Position numbers and translations under genes: made by a program. From Virgibacillus_F sp049310925 (GTDB lineage: Bacteria > Bacillota > Bacilli > Bacillales > Amphibacillaceae), in contig NZ_JBMERP010000011.1 of assembly GCF_049310925.1 (NCBI RefSeq), forward strand, positions 1-64,000: a stretch of DNA of 64,000 nucleotides, read 5' to 3'. Position 1 is the first letter of the stretch; each line of letters opens with the position of its first letter. This document shows positions 62,662-64,000 of the stretch, in pieces. The notes beneath the pieces are model-generated. The model searched no databases, was not told the origin of the DNA, and worked only from the letters and a program-made list of their open reading frames with translations.

Positions 62662-62889
62662 ATGCAAGATAAGTTATTAGAAATTTTAAACGAAATGTTA
62701 GAGGAATCAGGAAATAACACCATAAAATCTCTTGAACACTCTATGGATTTAAGAGATGACCTGAATATGGATTCATTAATGCTAGCTGAACTAACAGTAA
62801 GACTTGAGGATGAGTTCGATGTTGATATTTTTGAGGACGGCATTGTTCAAACAGTTGGGGAGATAATCTCTAAGTTAGAGGGGAAATAA
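62662..62889 (+). CDS. Acyl carrier protein, copy 2
   Basis: A 75-residue ACP with the same phosphopantetheine motif (DDLNMDSLMLAEL). It differs from copy 1 at a handful of residues. ATG at 62662 follows GGAGG by eight bases; an in-frame ATG at 62647 overlaps that site. The next gene starts one base after its TAA, so the ACP and ligase are translationally coupled. Confidence 0.88.
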   Translation: MQDKLLEILNEMLEESGNNTIKSLEHSMDLRDDLNMDSLMLAELTVRLEDEFDVDIFEDGIVQTVGEIISKLEGK

Positions 62890-62890
62890 T

Positions 62891-64000
62891 ATGGAAAAGG
62901 TTTTTTTAGTACATGATGAAGTAGAGTACACCTATCAAAAGCTCATAAATGATTTAAATAATAAGGATTTTTATTTACCAACTTTATACATTGGAGACAA
63001 TAATCCATATGAAATATTTTTATTAATTATTCATAGCTTAATTTATGGCTATTCAATTGAAGTCCTAGATGGTGACTTTTCAGAAAGTGAACTTAAGGAA
63101 ATTGAGTTTGATACTGAATTATTATCTGTTTCAAAGAAAATTGAAGAGCAGTTAAAAATAATTGATGTTAAACATCTTTTAAATGTTATAAAGGAAAATA
63201 AAAATTGGGAACTAATCTTATATACTTCTGGAACAACTGGCAGACCTAAAAAGGTAGGTCACAATCTACAGACCCTAACTAGAAATGTGAAATTACATGA
63301 TAAGTTAAAGGATGATATATGGGCATTTGCATATAACCCTACTCATATGGCAGGATTACAGGTGTTTTTCCAAGCGCTAATGAACCAAAATACTATGATT
63401 TATACTTTCGGTGGGCAACAAAGAAATGTATCGAATTTAATTGAGAAATATAAAATCACTAATATTTCTGCAACCTCTACGTTTTATAGAAATGTATTAC
63501 CATACCTTAAAGATAATATATATCAAAGTATTAAGAGAATTACATTTGGTGGGGAAAAATACGACTCAAGTATGGAGAAAGCAATAAAATCTATATTCCC
63601 AAATGCAAAGATAAGAAATATTTATGCATCTACAGAGGCAGGTAGTCTGTTTGTAGCAAAAGGAGATATTTTTGAAATTCCAGAAACAATTAGAGGACTT
63701 ATTAAATTTAATGAAAGCAATGAGTTATTAATTCATCAAAGTCTATTAGCAAATTTAGATTTATATTCTCTAGAAGATAGTTGGTTCAAAACAGGGGACC
63801 TTGTTGAACCAACAGATGATTATCATTTCAAGTTTATATCTCGAAAATCAGATATTATAAATGTTGGTGGATATAAAGTAAATCCAATTGAGGTTGAGAA
63901 TACAATAATGAAAATCCCTGGTATAATTGATTTATTAGTAAAATCAAAAGAAAACAGGGTTACGGGGCACATACTTGTTGTGGATATTGTCAAAGATGAA
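62891..64000 (+). CDS. AMP-forming acyl-ACP/CoA ligase (partial, runs off the window)
   Basis: About 370 codons are present and the frame is open to the window end. ANL superfamily: the P-loop-like YTSGTTGRPKKVGHN near residue 113, YASTEAGS near 245, SWFKTGDL near 298 and FKFISRKSDIINVGGYKVN near 315 (the adenylation-to-thiolation hinge). It would activate a carboxylic acid as acyl-AMP and pass it to the ACP just upstream. The short N-terminal domain resembles stand-alone ligases of sugar-acylation and siderophore-like clusters. Confidence 0.85.
   Translation, partial: MEKVFLVHDEVEYTYQKLINDLNNKDFYLPTLYIGDNNPYEIFLLIIHSLIYGYSIEVLDGDFSESELKEIEFDTELLSVSKKIEEQLKIIDVKHLLNVIKENKNWELILYTSGTTGRPKKVGHNLQTLTRNVKLHDKLKDDIWAFAYNPTHMAGLQVFFQALMNQNTMIYTFGGQQRNVSNLIEKYKITNISATSTFYRNVLPYLKDNIYQSIKRITFGGEKYDSSMEKAIKSIFPNAKIRNIYASTEAGSLFVAKGDIFEIPETIRGLIKFNESNELLIHQSLLANLDLYSLEDSWFKTGDLVEPTDDYHFKFISRKSDIINVGGYKVNPIEVENTIMKIPGIIDLLVKSKENRVTGHILVVDIVKDE

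Overview
The window reads as chromosomal DNA of a low-GC Gram-positive spore-former of the family Bacillaceae, probably a halotolerant genus such as Virgibacillus, Oceanobacillus or Lentibacillus. This is inferred from an S-box in front of cysH, strong AGGAGG ribosome binding sites with many TTG/GTG starts, the DUF1659-DUF2922-YvrJ trio, LysM-NlpC/P60 endopeptidases and an YwqC-YwqD-YwqE tyrosine phosphorylation set. No rRNA, tRNA, phage or complete insertion sequence was seen.

Region 1 (about 250-12600) is a sulfate assimilation and siroheme locus on the plus strand: promoter, SAM riboswitch, cysH, cysP, sat, cysJ, cysI, cysC, sumT, sirB, sirC and hemD. It covers sulfate uptake, activation, reduction to sulfide and supply of the siroheme cofactor of sulfite reductase. 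Three composite palindromic repeat elements cut it into blocks; one (10461-11097) has a perfect 8-bp target duplication, so these look like non-autonomous mobile elements.

Region 2 (12600-27000) is accessory: small conserved Bacillaceae proteins, two membrane proteins, a frameshifted secreted protein, a class C beta-lactamase-like hydrolase, an amidase, a truncated alpha/beta hydrolase, a cluster of one intact and three decayed type I toxin-antitoxin copies, a GNAT acetyltransferase, a NERD-domain protein and two LysM-NlpC/P60 cell wall hydrolases. Throughout run arrays of an exactly 21-bp-period repeat (constant 6-8 base head, variable tail), with three head types.

Region 3 (27300-64000) is a large surface polysaccharide cluster. 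It begins with the chain-length/tyrosine kinase pair, two PHP phosphatase paralogues (the first with lost metal ligands) and two LuxR-type regulators. It continues with a PglF/CapD-type dehydratase, galU, a pseudopilin-like protein, PglE/PglC/PglD-like enzymes for a bacillosamine-type initiating sugar, glycosyltransferases, a heparinase-like protein, a UDP-ManNAc-type dehydrogenase, a two-domain oxidoreductase, Wzy- and Wzx-like proteins and a pseudaminic acid pathway (pseB, pseC, pseF, pseG, pseI, pseH). The last part adds an AAC(3)-like acetyltransferase, a DUF4910 peptidase-like protein, two near-identical acyl carrier proteins flanking pseH and an AMP-forming ligase that runs off the window. 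This suggests a pseudaminic acid derivative carrying an unusual acyl group. The glycosyltransferase/polymerase block (47900-54400) is visibly more AT-rich than region 1, as expected for exchanged polysaccharide genes.
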